A stretch of 64,000 bases of DNA from Nocardiopsis dassonvillei_B (GTDB taxonomy: Bacteria > Actinomycetota > Actinomycetes > Streptosporangiales > Streptosporangiaceae): positions 2,790,001 through 2,854,000 of the forward strand of contig NZ_OZ186815.1 in assembly GCF_964273065.1 (NCBI RefSeq), written 5' to 3'. The notes under the pieces were generated by a model that was given only the letters and a program-made list of their open reading frames with translations, was not told the DNA's origin and ran no database searches. The translations under genes were made by a program, and so were the position numbers. Of the stretch, positions 6,976-15,441 are shown one piece after another (position 1 is the first letter of the stretch; each line of letters begins with the position of its first letter).

Positions 6976-7869
6976 GTGAAGACTGACCTTGACGCCCTTC
7001 TGACAGCACTCTACGTCCATCTGGACGACCACGTGATCCCTTCGGCGAACCGGCGCCGCGGCCCGGGCCGTCCCCGGCTGCTCACCGACGCCGAACTCGT
7101 CTGTGTCGCCATCGCCCAGGTCCTGCTCAGGTGTGATTCCGAACGGCACTGGATGCGCGCCGCACCCGCCCGGATCGGGCACCTGTTCCCCCGCCTGCCC
7201 GGCCAGTCCGAGTACAACCGCCACCTGCGCGAGGCGGCCCCGGTCCTGTTCACCGTGGCGTCGTGGCTGGCCCGCGCCGTCCCGACCTGGTGGGAGGGGT
7301 TGCGGTTGATGGACGGCACCCCGGTGCGGTGCGGGGCCTCCAAGGTCACGGTGGACCGCTCCGGCCTGGGCGAGGTGTGCGGGTACGGGCGGGATGTGTC
7401 CCACCACGCGTTCTACTGGGGTGCCAAGCTCATGCTCATCACCACCCCGGAGGGGTCGGTGTGCGCGTTCTCCCTGGCCCACCCCAAGGAGCTGGACGAA
7501 CGCAAACAGGCCCTGCACCTGCTGCACGTCCAACAGTGTGCTCCGGGGCCGGCGGTGATCGTGTGCGACAAGGGCTTCGCCGGGGTCGGTATCGAGACGG
7601 CGGCCGCTGATCTGGGGTTTCCCCTGGTGCGTCCGGCGCTGAGGAGCGAGATCGATGACGGCCGGTTCCCGGGCTGGCTGCGCCAGCGGATCGAAGCGAT
7701 CATCTGGACGTTGAAGAACCAGCTCGGTCTGGAGCGCCACGCCGCTCGCACCACCGAAGGGCTGTGGGCGCGTGTGTGCCAGCGCATCGCGGCGCTCAAC
7801 GCCGCGATCTGGCACAACTGGCTGGTGGGCGCCCCGGTCAAGCGGTCGTTGATCGCCTACGACCACTGA
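6976..7869 (+). CDS. IS982-family transposase
   Basis: A 297-residue DDE transposase. Family landmarks are VKTDLDALLTALYVHLDDHV at the N-terminus, LTDAELVCVAIAQVLL, YNRHLREA, the first Asp in LRLMDGTPVRC, the second in AVIVCDKGFAG, and the Glu in QRIEAIIWTLKNQLGLERH. I chose the GTG at 6976 because GAGGA lies 7 bases upstream and family members usually begin at KTDL; an in-frame ATG at 6949 would add nine residues. No frameshift or missing catalytic residue is seen. Confidence 0.9.
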   Translation: MKTDLDALLTALYVHLDDHVIPSANRRRGPGRPRLLTDAELVCVAIAQVLLRCDSERHWMRAAPARIGHLFPRLPGQSEYNRHLREAAPVLFTVASWLARAVPTWWEGLRLMDGTPVRCGASKVTVDRSGLGEVCGYGRDVSHHAFYWGAKLMLITTPEGSVCAFSLAHPKELDERKQALHLLHVQQCAPGPAVIVCDKGFAGVGIETAAADLGFPLVRPALRSEIDDGRFPGWLRQRIEAIIWTLKNQLGLERHAARTTEGLWARVCQRIAALNAAIWHNWLVGAPVKRSLIAYDH

Positions 7870-7880
7870 CCAGGGCACAT

Positions 7881-7901
7881 TTTCCCATCAACGATCTAGG
7901 G
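7881..7901 (-). repeat. IS right terminal inverted repeat
   Basis: Reverse complement of 6908-6928 without mismatch. It ends 8 bp before the GNAT start codon. Confidence 0.88.
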
Positions 7902-7909
7902 TTCCGGGC

Positions 7910-8413
7910 ATGAAACTCAGACCAGGCGGCCCCGACGACCTCTCCACCGTCCTCGGCATGCTCGACTCCGCCGTCGAATGGCTCGTATCGAACAACCGGA
8001 CCGGGCAGTGGGGCACCGAGCCCTGGTCCTCCCGCCCCAAGGCCGTCGCACGCATCGAGAAGATGCTCGCGGAGGGGGAGCCCTGGATCGCCGAGGTCGA
8101 CGGCGAGCCCGCGGGCACCCTCGTCCTCGACACGGCCCCCGGTCCCGAGGTCCCGCCCGCCGACGAACCCGAGGTCTACGTCCGCCTCCTGGTCACCGAC
8201 CGCCGCTTCGCGGGCCGCGGGGTCGGCTCCACCCTCCTGGAGCACGCAGCCGAGGAGACCCGCCGGCGGAACGTCGACCTCCTCCGCGTCGACTGCTTCG
8301 CGGGGAGCGGGGGCCGCCTCGTCGCCTACTACACCGGGCAGGGCTTCACCCCCACCGAGACCTTCACCGTCGGCGACTGGCACGGCCAGGTCCTGGCCAT
8401 GCGCGTCGGCTGA
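7910..8413 (+). CDS. GNAT family N-acetyltransferase
   Basis: The 167-residue protein shows the GNAT acetyl-CoA loop VTDRRFAGRGVGSTLLEHA (loop residues AGRGVGS at 101-107) and the C-terminal YYTGQGFTPTETF strand-helix typical of the fold. The substrate cannot be read from sequence. The IS right end lies only 8 bp upstream of the ATG. The native promoter and probably the ribosome binding site have therefore been displaced, and expression would depend on outward transcription from the IS. The N-terminus (MKLRPGGPDDLSTVL) looks intact. Confidence 0.85.
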   Translation: MKLRPGGPDDLSTVLGMLDSAVEWLVSNNRTGQWGTEPWSSRPKAVARIEKMLAEGEPWIAEVDGEPAGTLVLDTAPGPEVPPADEPEVYVRLLVTDRRFAGRGVGSTLLEHAAEETRRRNVDLLRVDCFAGSGGRLVAYYTGQGFTPTETFTVGDWHGQVLAMRVG

Positions 8414-8433
8414 GGGCCCGGCCGCCGCGGACC

Positions 8434-9483
8434 TCAGTACTCCAGCTCCGGCCGCAGCGGCCCGCCCACCCGGTGCAGGTGTCCCAGCACCTCCGCATAG
8501 GACCGGAACAGCCCCGTCTCGTGGTACGCCAGCCCGATCCGCTCGCACGCGGCGCGTACCAGCGGCTGCGCCCGCCGCAGGTTGGGCCTGGGCATCGACG
8601 GGAACAGGTGGTGCTCGATCTGGTAGTTCAGCCCGCCCAGCACCAGGTCGACCACCACCCCTCCCCTGATGTTCCGCGAGGTGAGCACCTGTCTCCGCAG
8701 GAACCCCGTCCTCTCCCCCGCCGCCACCACCGGCATCCCCTTGTGGTTCGGGGCGAACGAACACCCCATGTACAGCCCGAACACCCCCTGGTGCACCAGC
8801 ACGAAGCACAGCGCCTGCAACGGCGTCAGGACCACCAGCACGACCGCCAGGTACCCGCCGAAGTGCACCGCCAGCAGCGCCCCCTCCGCGATCCGGGTCC
8901 GCAGCGGCAGGTCGGTGCGCCGCACGACCCCGACGACCGAGGCCGCGTGCAGGTGGAACGCCTCCAGGAGCAGCATCGGGAAGAACAGCCACGCCTGGCT
9001 CCGGGCCAGCCACCTCCCCGGCCCGCGACGGCGCAGCAGGGCCTGCTCCCGGCTGAACGCCAGTGCCGCCCCCGCGATGTCGGGGTCCTTCCCCTCGTGG
9101 TTGGGGTGCGCGTGGTGCCGGTCGTGCTTGTCGACCCACCACCCGAACGCCAGCCCCACCAGCAGGTCCCCGTGGATCCATCCGACGACCCGGTTGGCCC
9201 GCTCGCCCTCCGCGACCTGCCCGTGCCCGGCGTCGTGCCCGATGAAGGCCGTCTGGGTGAAGAGCAGCCCGAGGACCACGGCCGTCACCATCTGCCACCA
9301 GGACGGCCCGATCAGCACGAACGCCGTCCACGCCGCCCCCAGCAGCGACAGTGTGACGGCGATCCGCACCGCGTAGTGGCCCCGGCGCCTGCGCAGCAGC
9401 CCGTGTTCGCTCACCTCCCGGGAGAGGACCGCGAAGTCGCTCCCCCGGCGCTGTTCGGGAAAGGCACCGCCGGTACGGGTCAT
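8434..9483 (-). CDS. Membrane fatty-acid desaturase (acyl-CoA/linoleoyl desaturase-like)
   Basis: The 349-residue protein carries the three histidine boxes of membrane di-iron desaturases: HDAGH at 83-87, HDRHH at 120-124 and QIEHH at 288-292. The Q in the third box is typical of front-end (delta-6-like) and related acyl desaturases. Hydrophobic pairs lie at about 42-80 and 205-240. It should introduce a double bond into a membrane-bound acyl chain using ferredoxin or cytochrome b5-type electrons. Its ATG overlaps the stop of the STAS gene by 4 bp, so the two are co-expressed; it converges on the GNAT gene with a 20-bp gap. Confidence 0.85.
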   Translation of the reverse strand: MTRTGGAFPEQRRGSDFAVLSREVSEHGLLRRRRGHYAVRIAVTLSLLGAAWTAFVLIGPSWWQMVTAVVLGLLFTQTAFIGHDAGHGQVAEGERANRVVGWIHGDLLVGLAFGWWVDKHDRHHAHPNHEGKDPDIAGAALAFSREQALLRRRGPGRWLARSQAWLFFPMLLLEAFHLHAASVVGVVRRTDLPLRTRIAEGALLAVHFGGYLAVVLVVLTPLQALCFVLVHQGVFGLYMGCSFAPNHKGMPVVAAGERTGFLRRQVLTSRNIRGGVVVDLVLGGLNYQIEHHLFPSMPRPNLRRAQPLVRAACERIGLAYHETGLFRSYAEVLGHLHRVGGPLRPELEY

Positions 9484-10349
9484 CGAGTCATCGCCTCTCT
9501 CACTGTGGTGTGGACGGGCGGGAGTCCGCGCGTCCCGGTGATCTCCAGGACCCGGGCGACCCGCCCCGAGGGCGCGGCCAGCCGGAGGTCGGTCCCCATC
9601 CGTTCGGCCCGGGCCCGGACCTCCGCCAGGAGGGAGAGCCCGGCCGCCCCGAAGAAGGCCACGCCGGACAGGTCGACGACCACCTTGTCGTCCCGGTCGC
9701 GCAGGACCTCGAACAGCCGGGTCCGGTATCCCGGTGCCGAAGCCAGGTCGATGTCGCCGGAGATCCGGACGAGCGTGCCCCCGGGGTGCGCGTCCCACGA
9801 GACCGCGCTGCGGCGCGGGGCGCGGGGGCGCCCCTCCTCCTCGTCGTGGAGCGTGCCGCCCTCGGATTCCCAGTCCGTTTCCGGGGGTGTGCGGGGCGAC
9901 GGGAACAGGGAGGCCACGTCCACGGCCTCGGTGGCCCGCGTGGTGTCCGCGGACAGGATGGCCAGGTCGAGCGCGGACCAGGCGGCGAACGCCGCCGCGC
10001 CGGGCGGTACGACCAGCAGGCGGGTGCGTACGCCGTTGCCGCCGACGGTGACCACGAGGTCGGGCGGCATCTCCAGCGACCAGGAGAGGTGGACGGCGCG
10101 GCCGGCCACCGACAGGAGCCCGGGCCTGTGGAACCAGCCGGTCACTCCCAGCTCGACCAGCTGGACGGGGCCCCGCCGGTCGTCGATGGCGAGGATGAGC
10201 CCGGGCAGTTCGGCCACGGGGTCACCGGACCTGGGCCACCATCCGCCGTCCAGGACGGCGCCGTGGTGGTGGACGGGATTGAGCCTCAGCCGGGGATCCG
10301 ATGGAGGTGTCTCGGAGACGGCGGGCGGGTGCGGGGTGAAGGAGGCCAT
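9480..10349 (-). CDS. DUF5994-STAS two-domain protein
   Basis: The 289-residue protein has an N-terminal DUF5994-like domain (RLRLNP, GAVLDGGWWPRSGDPVAELP, then HLSWSLEMPPDLVVTVGG) and a C-terminal STAS domain (about residues 190-289; GTLVRISGDIDLASAPGYRTRLFE, then KVVVDLSGVAFFGAAGLSLL). The STAS strand-helix ends in FFGAAG, where anti-sigma antagonists usually have the phosphorylatable Ser, so regulation by kinase may differ. Start at the ATG at 10347-10349; a GTG at 10487 is an in-frame alternative with no ribosome binding site. Coupling to a desaturase suggests a stress or membrane-fluidity role; this is inference. Confidence 0.65.
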   Translation of the reverse strand: MASFTPHPPAVSETPPSDPRLRLNPVHHHGAVLDGGWWPRSGDPVAELPGLILAIDDRRGPVQLVELGVTGWFHRPGLLSVAGRAVHLSWSLEMPPDLVVTVGGNGVRTRLLVVPPGAAAFAAWSALDLAILSADTTRATEAVDVASLFPSPRTPPETDWESEGGTLHDEEEGRPRAPRRSAVSWDAHPGGTLVRISGDIDLASAPGYRTRLFEVLRDRDDKVVVDLSGVAFFGAAGLSLLAEVRARAERMGTDLRLAAPSGRVARVLEITGTRGLPPVHTTVREAMTR

Positions 10350-10659
10350 GGCGGACTGCTCGGCGATCCCCGGTCCGGGAGAGCCCTGCTCGTCCCGGTC
10401 CGGCTGGAAGCGCGGCGCGAAGGGCGCACCGCGCGCGGCGGGAGAGGGAGCGGGTTCCAGACCCGCACCGAAGTGGCGTGGCGGCACGGAACGGTGATTC
10501 CGGATGCTGCCGCGTCGTCACACCCTCGTCCCGGCTCACCGGGCTCTCTCGAAACGGGGCATTCCCCCCGTTCTCTCCCAGACTACGTTCCCCGGCCTCC
10601 GCCGCACAGGGGTGCCCGCACCCCTCCCCGCCCGCGGCCGTCCGGCCCGCCTCTCCGGC
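10350..10659. other. Intergenic region upstream of the STAS-desaturase unit
   Basis: About 310 bp between the STAS start and the PrsW-like stop. It includes a short hairpin AGGGGTG-CCCG-CACCCCT at 10608-10625 that could terminate the PrsW-like transcript. The remainder should carry the leftward promoter of the STAS gene; I see no clear -10/-35. Confidence 0.4.
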
Positions 10660-12843
10660 TCAGCGCACCAGCAGGCGGTCGACGGACCTGGGCAGCAGCA
10701 GGCCCGCGAGCCCCACCGCCGCGTAGACCACCTGCCCCGGAGCCAGCATTCCGAGCACCGCACCGCTGTTGGCGGTCGGCGAGCGCAGGAAGTCGCGCAC
10801 GTGCGGGTGGGCGCGCGGGACACCGTTGCCCGCCACCAGCAGGAACAGCACCGCCCCCGGCAGCAGTCCCGCCCACACCGCGTCGAACGCCGAAAGCCCC
10901 GCGTACCAGGCCTGGAACCGCTCCAGGGCCAGCAGCGCGTACCCCGGCTCGCCCACCGGCGCGTACGGCACCGGAGCGGGGGTCGACGCGACCGCCACCG
11001 CCACCACCGCCAGCGCCACCGCGGCCGAGCCCGTCATCGCCGTGACCCCGCCCGTGGCCGCCAGTCCCAGCCGCCGCGCCAGTTCCCGCGCGGTCCGCGT
11101 CAGCTCCTTCTGCGAGGGGTGGTGCCTCCAGGGCCTGCCCGCCGCCCGGGCCTCCCCCATCGCGTTCGCCCGCCGCTGCCGCAGGAACCGCCACGTGTCC
11201 CCCAGCGTCGCCGGCCCCCGCCGCGCCGCGATGGTGCACGCCGCCAGCTCGTGCACGATCATCGCCAGCGTCGTCGTCAGCGTCACCGGCAGCTCCGCCC
11301 AGGCCAGTGCCGCCCGGCGGAACCCCGGCGCGATGTCCCCCGGCACCCGCACCCGCATCGCCACCGCGCGCCCGCGCGCCCTCCTGCGCAGCCCCGCCAG
11401 CGGCGGCAGGCCCGGCAGCGGCGGGGTGCTCTCCGCCGCCGTCGCGATCAGCCGGTAGTCCAGCGCCACCGCGCACACCATCAGCACCACCAGGAAGAAC
11501 GGCGTCAGCGCTCCCCCGCCCAGCACCCCCAGCACCGCGCCCGAGGCCGGGTGCAGTGCCGCCCCCGCCAGGAGCGCGTTCAGGTTCAGGTGCTCCAGGA
11601 ACGCCAGCAGCACGGCCAGCGGCGGCAGCACCCACAGCCACCGCCCCCGCCCCACGACCGCCAGCCCCAGCGCCGCCCCCACGAGTCCCGTGGTCACCGC
11701 GTGCCCCGAGAACACCGCGACCATGGCCCCGGTCCCCCGGTCCATGACCTCGCTGCCGCCCGGCAGGAACCAACCGCCGCCCCCCGGGCCGCCCCCGGCC
11801 GTGCCCACCGTGAGCGCGGTGACCAGGTGCTCGGCCAGCTGGAATCCCGCACCCGACGCCGCCGCCAGCAGTGCGAAGTCCACCGCCGCCAGCCGCCGCG
11901 CCCGGCGCAGCGCCACCAGCGGCAGCAGGCCCAGCGGCAGCAGCTTCCCGATCTCCTCCACCGTCACCGCCACGTAGGTGTACGGCACGACGTCATAGGC
12001 GTCCGCCCCCAGCGCCCCGGCCACCGCCCGTTCGACCAGGGCCAGAGGCCCCAGCAGCAGCGCACCCAGCGCCGCGACCCGCAGCAGCGACGCGAAGGCC
12101 ACGGTCCGGGACCGGGCGACCAGGGCCAGCTGGAACAGCACGGCGAAGAGCGTGACCAGCACCGGCAGCACCGGGGCCGCGACCGCGGAGAGCGCCGCCG
12201 GCGCGATGGCCACCACCGCCAGGGCCGTCCACCCCGCCGCGCCGCGCAGCGCCCGCAGTCCGCCCGCGGCCCTCCCGCGCCGGAACCGGTCGCCCCCGGT
12301 GGCCACCCGCTCGTACAGGTCGGGCCCCGGAGCACGCTTCGGCCCCGTGTCCGCGCACCGGTACAGCGCCGCCGCCCGCACCAGGTCCGGGGTCTTCTCG
12401 ATCTCTGCCCGCGACGCGAAGTGCGCCCGCGCCTGGGGGATGTCCGCCCCCACCAGCTCGCGCACGAAGTCCGCGGGCCCCGCCGCCACCGTCAGGTCGT
12501 CGGCGGTGATGAGCACCGCCGCGGAGAAGTCCTCCACGCACACCAGGAAGTCGGTGGGCTCGGGCCCCCACCCCCGCACCAGGTCGATGAGGGTGTCGGT
12601 GTGCAGCGGGATCTCGGTGACGGGCTCGTAGGAGAACTCGGGCCGGGTGCGGCACACCAGCAGCCGCTCCACCCCCATGGACCGGCCCGCCGCGATGACC
12701 GCGCGCACGAGGTTGCGGTCGCGGGGCACGAGGAACGGCGTGGTGACCTTGCCGTCGGCCCGGATCCAGTGCGGGTCGAGCTCGGTGGCTCCGGCACAGA
12801 CGCGCAGGACCAGGTCCCGCGCGAGCATGGCCTGCTCTTCCAT
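10660..12843 (-). CDS. PrsW-type membrane metalloprotease-like protein with an extra N-terminal domain
   Basis: The 727-residue polytopic protein contains the PrsW motifs in order: EEIGK (296-300), F-x3-E in GFQLAEH (334-338), FSGHAVTTG with H381, and a later LEHLNLNALLAG with H418. PrsW is an intramembrane-type protease of the CAAX-protease (ABI) superfamily that starts anti-sigma factor cleavage in Bacillus. Here about 200 soluble residues precede the first membrane span, and about 200 residues follow the protease core with more spans, so it is much longer than PrsW. The N-terminal part (DFLVCVEDFSAAVLITADDLTV) is unfamiliar. GAGGA lies 7 bases ahead of the ATG. Confidence 0.6.
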   Translation of the reverse strand: MEEQAMLARDLVLRVCAGATELDPHWIRADGKVTTPFLVPRDRNLVRAVIAAGRSMGVERLLVCRTRPEFSYEPVTEIPLHTDTLIDLVRGWGPEPTDFLVCVEDFSAAVLITADDLTVAAGPADFVRELVGADIPQARAHFASRAEIEKTPDLVRAAALYRCADTGPKRAPGPDLYERVATGGDRFRRGRAAGGLRALRGAAGWTALAVVAIAPAALSAVAAPVLPVLVTLFAVLFQLALVARSRTVAFASLLRVAALGALLLGPLALVERAVAGALGADAYDVVPYTYVAVTVEEIGKLLPLGLLPLVALRRARRLAAVDFALLAAASGAGFQLAEHLVTALTVGTAGGGPGGGGWFLPGGSEVMDRGTGAMVAVFSGHAVTTGLVGAALGLAVVGRGRWLWVLPPLAVLLAFLEHLNLNALLAGAALHPASGAVLGVLGGGALTPFFLVVLMVCAVALDYRLIATAAESTPPLPGLPPLAGLRRRARGRAVAMRVRVPGDIAPGFRRAALAWAELPVTLTTTLAMIVHELAACTIAARRGPATLGDTWRFLRQRRANAMGEARAAGRPWRHHPSQKELTRTARELARRLGLAATGGVTAMTGSAAVALAVVAVAVASTPAPVPYAPVGEPGYALLALERFQAWYAGLSAFDAVWAGLLPGAVLFLLVAGNGVPRAHPHVRDFLRSPTANSGAVLGMLAPGQVVYAAVGLAGLLLPRSVDRLLVR

Positions 12844-12874
12844 GTGGGGTCCTCGGCCGTCGGGGGGTAAACAG

Positions 12875-12924
12875 GTCGGGGCCGGAGCGTTCCGGGAGTA
12901 CGCCCCGGAACGCTCCGGCCCGAC
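12875..12924 (-). terminator. Strong hairpin between two leftward genes
   Basis: A 20-bp stem with a single bulged G (arms 12875-12895 and 12905-12924, core CCGGAGCGTTCCGG) and a 9-nt loop. It lies 27 bp after the stop of the leftward 12952-14373 gene and upstream of the PrsW-like start, so it should end the upstream transcript. Confidence 0.7.
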
Positions 12925-12951
12925 CGAGCATAACGGCGGGGCCCCGGCCCG

Positions 12952-14373
12952 TCAGGGGGCGGGATCGGACGACGCGGAGGGCCCGCGGGCACCGGAGGGC
13001 GCGTACCGCTCGGGGGCCCCACCGGTCTCGAGGCGCACCACGGTCCCGGGCGGCACGGAGACCTCGGCACCGGGCGGTACGGGGACCTCGGCACCGGGCG
13101 GCGCGGCCGCCGCCCCGGGCTCCCGGGCGGGGCGCGGTCCGGCCCCGAAGGCGTCGGCGGACAGCTGCGCGAAGTGCCGCACCACCGGCAGCTCCAGGGC
13201 CCACCCGGTGAACGCCCACCCCAGGTTCAGGTGGTCCAGCGCCCGGGCCAGGGCGGCCACCCCGCTCCAGCGGACCCCCTCCGGGTTCTCGTAGGTGAGC
13301 CGGTACAGGACCTCGGGATGCTCGTGGGCGTCCCGGATCTCCAGGGCGACCGGGGACCGCGCCTCGATCCACGCGCGCAGGCCCTGGCACAGGGAGCAGT
13401 CGGCGGCCACGTACAGCGTCCCGGGCGCGCGGTACGGCCAGGGCCGCCACCGGGGCAGCCAGGCCCGCACCCCCGAGCGGTAGCGCTCCCACTCCGGCCC
13501 GAAGGACTCGCGCAGCCGGTCGCCCTCGTGCCAGGCCGCGAACCCGGCGCCGTAGGCGAACGCGACGAGGGCCCCGTACAGCGGCCGGGGGTCGGCGAGG
13601 ACCGCGGCCAGGACCAGGTAGACGGCGACGATGGTGGTCTGCATGGGGTTGCTCAGGTAGGCGTAGGGGCCGCTGGTGACCAGCCGCCGCGGCGGGTCGT
13701 AGGGCAGCGGGGTGCCGCCGCCGACCCGGGCGAACTCTCGGGCGGCGGCCAGCCCCGGCAGGGCGGCGAACCCCAGGAGCTGGAGGGCCACCGGGATCCC
13801 GCCGGGCACGGCCGCCCCGTCGCCGGGCAGGATGCCCAGGGCGGTGAGCGGCAGCACCACCATCAGCCCGAAGGAGAGCACCGCCTGCGCCCACATGCGC
13901 GCCTGCACCGCACGCCCCTCGCGGGTCCAGTGGGCGAGCATCAGGGCGGGGATCAGGCACAGCGCCGATCCGGTGAACTCGCCGAGCAGCCAGGTGCCGT
14001 GCAGCACGACGACGGGTTCGGCCAGCGGCATGGCGATGATGTCGGCCCACACCAGCAGCGCGGTGAGCAGCGGGACCGGCAGGAACCGCAGCAGCACCGC
14101 GGGCAGGGCGCCCCACAGCAGCGCCCAGGCCAGCAGCAGGTCGACGGGGATGTCCGCCCACACGGCGCCCTCGGCGTGGAAGGACCACCAGCCCGCGTGC
14201 AGCGCGTAGAGGTTGAGCGGGATGAGGGTGAGCAGCGCCCAGGCGGTGGAGACGATCATGGCGGCGGTCTCGCGCGGCCGGGGCGCCCGCCACAGGCACA
14301 GGCCCACGAGCGGCAGGACCGGCACGAGCAGGCCCACGCCGCGGACGAGGAGGGCGGGGAGTTCGGGGTTCAC
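12952..14373 (-). CDS. Polytopic isoprenylcysteine-methyltransferase-like protein with a thiol-disulfide (DUF393-like) C-terminal part
   Basis: The 473-residue protein begins at a GTG overlapping the upstream stop (GTGA). About ten hydrophobic spans precede a methyltransferase-type signature, TSGPYAYLSNPMQTTIV, then AFAYGAGFAAWHEGDRLRESFGPEWERYRSGV. This matches the C-terminal SAM-binding region of ICMT/PEMT-like integral membrane methyltransferases. It is followed by LYVAADCSLCQGLRAWIEARSP, a CxxC thioredoxin-like (DUF393/DCC-type) domain, and a Pro/Ala-rich tail. The substrate is unknown. It is paired with the next gene under a TetR-controlled divergent promoter. Confidence 0.6.
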   Translation of the reverse strand: MNPELPALLVRGVGLLVPVLPLVGLCLWRAPRPRETAAMIVSTAWALLTLIPLNLYALHAGWWSFHAEGAVWADIPVDLLLAWALLWGALPAVLLRFLPVPLLTALLVWADIIAMPLAEPVVVLHGTWLLGEFTGSALCLIPALMLAHWTREGRAVQARMWAQAVLSFGLMVVLPLTALGILPGDGAAVPGGIPVALQLLGFAALPGLAAAREFARVGGGTPLPYDPPRRLVTSGPYAYLSNPMQTTIVAVYLVLAAVLADPRPLYGALVAFAYGAGFAAWHEGDRLRESFGPEWERYRSGVRAWLPRWRPWPYRAPGTLYVAADCSLCQGLRAWIEARSPVALEIRDAHEHPEVLYRLTYENPEGVRWSGVAALARALDHLNLGWAFTGWALELPVVRHFAQLSADAFGAGPRPAREPGAAAAPPGAEVPVPPGAEVSVPPGTVVRLETGGAPERYAPSGARGPSASSDPAP

Positions 14374-15362
14374 CGCCCGGCCCCCGCCGCGGCCGCACCG
14401 CTGCCCGCCACGGGAGCCGCCCCTGCCCCGGCGGTGAAGGTGTCGGCGAGGTAGGCGGCGGCCAGGTCTGTGGCGTAGGCCTGGATCGGCCCGAAGTACC
14501 AGGAGGGCTCGTAGGTCCGGTCGTAGTCGACGGCCCAGCTCATCCGGGTCCCCTCCCCCTCGGCGGTCCAGGTGGCGGTGGCGCGGTGCATGTCCATCCA
14601 CTTGGCGAACGCGGCGTCCTCGGTGATCTCGAACACGACCCGGCCGCCGTCGGCGCGGACCTCGCTCTCGACGATCTCCAGCTCCATGTGGCGGGGGGTG
14701 GGCTCGGAGCCGATCTGGGGGATGACGCGCGGGGTGAACTCGATGCGGCGGGTGTCGCCGACCTCCAGGCCGGCGCCGGTGGCGGAGACCGGCTCGGGGA
14801 AGGGGACGGCGCGCAGGAACGCCGCCTCGAAGGGGGCGTAGGCGGGCGGGGCGGCCAGGGCGGCGGCGACCTCGGCGGGTGTCGCGCCGGTGTACGCGTC
14901 GCCCTCGCCCCGGTCGGCGCGGGGCAGGAGGGAGACCCCGGCGACGCCCTCCAGGGTGAGGGCGAACAGCAGCGGGACGGCGAAGAGGGCCTGCTGGGAG
15001 CGGGGGCCGCCGCGGGCGATGGAGGTGGCGACGGCGGTGACGATGGCGACCACCCCGTAGAGCAGGGGCGCGGCGATGATCAGGCACACCATGCCCTCGC
15101 CCAGGAAGAAGGCGGACACGGCGAGGACGACGGTGAGCGCCGCCATGGAGACGCCCATGGTGCTCTTGGGGCGGGCGGTGAACACCACGAGCAGGGCGAT
15201 GCCCGCGGGCAGGCCCATGTAGAAGAGGGCGGTCTGGTCGAGTCCTCCCCAGTGGGTCATCCGGAGGGCGACGACGGCCGCCAGCATGACCAGGACCAGG
15301 GCCGCGAGCAGCCAGCGGGACCTGCTGGCCAGGGGGTTGTCGGACACGACGGACTCCTTCAT
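14370..15362 (-). CDS. Membrane protein with C-terminal SRPBCC-like domain, TetR-controlled
   Basis: The 330-residue protein has an N-terminal block of four to five hydrophobic segments (about residues 17-150). Then comes a soluble domain with the strand pattern RRIEFTPRVIPQ, HMELEIVESEV, GRVVFEITEDAAFAKWMDMHRATATWT, GEGTRMSWAVDYDRTYEP, which resembles polyketide cyclase/START-like (SRPBCC) folds; that is a judgement by eye. First gene of the operon. Its ATG lies just beside palindromic operators, and the TetR gene is divergent, so direct repression is likely. Confidence 0.6.
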   Translation of the reverse strand: MKESVVSDNPLASRSRWLLAALVLVMLAAVVALRMTHWGGLDQTALFYMGLPAGIALLVVFTARPKSTMGVSMAALTVVLAVSAFFLGEGMVCLIIAAPLLYGVVAIVTAVATSIARGGPRSQQALFAVPLLFALTLEGVAGVSLLPRADRGEGDAYTGATPAEVAAALAAPPAYAPFEAAFLRAVPFPEPVSATGAGLEVGDTRRIEFTPRVIPQIGSEPTPRHMELEIVESEVRADGGRVVFEITEDAAFAKWMDMHRATATWTAEGEGTRMSWAVDYDRTYEPSWYFGPIQAYATDLAAAYLADTFTAGAGAAPVAGSGAAAAGAGR

Positions 15363-15367
15363 CGATC

Positions 15368-15402
15368 GGTTGAATCAACCGGTTTAATCACTCGATTAAA
15401 CC
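15368..15402. promoter_or_regulatory. Palindromic TetR operators in a divergent promoter
   Basis: Two adjacent inverted repeats: GGTTGA-A-TCAACC at 15368-15380 and GGTTTAAT-N6-ATTAAACC at 15381-15402. They share GGTT/AACC ends and sit between the leftward membrane operon (start 15362) and the rightward TetR gene (start 15442). They are the most AT-rich bases in the neighbourhood and very probably bind the adjacent TetR protein. Confidence 0.8.
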
Positions 15403-15441
15403 GTATGATGAAGAAAACGGGAAGCGGCGGAGGGCGAGGGC

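Larger units (their letters stand above)
6908..7901 (+). mobile_element. Complete IS982-family insertion sequence (994 bp)
   Basis: Bounded by perfect 21-bp inverted repeats at 6908-6928 and 7881-7901 (outer end CCCTAGATCGTTGATGGG), with one intact transposase gene between. Length and single-gene layout match IS982. I could not find a convincing target-site duplication in the immediate flanks (CTCCACC on the left, TTCCGGG on the right), so insertion may be old or followed by rearrangement. Perfect ends and an intact gene suggest it could still move. Confidence 0.88.

Noticed and set aside
7838..9331. Long leftward open frame through the GNAT and desaturase region
   Set aside because: It is an out-of-frame shadow of the desaturase on the same strand; composition is Gly/Arg/Ala-rich with no domain, and the desaturase has three perfect histidine boxes.
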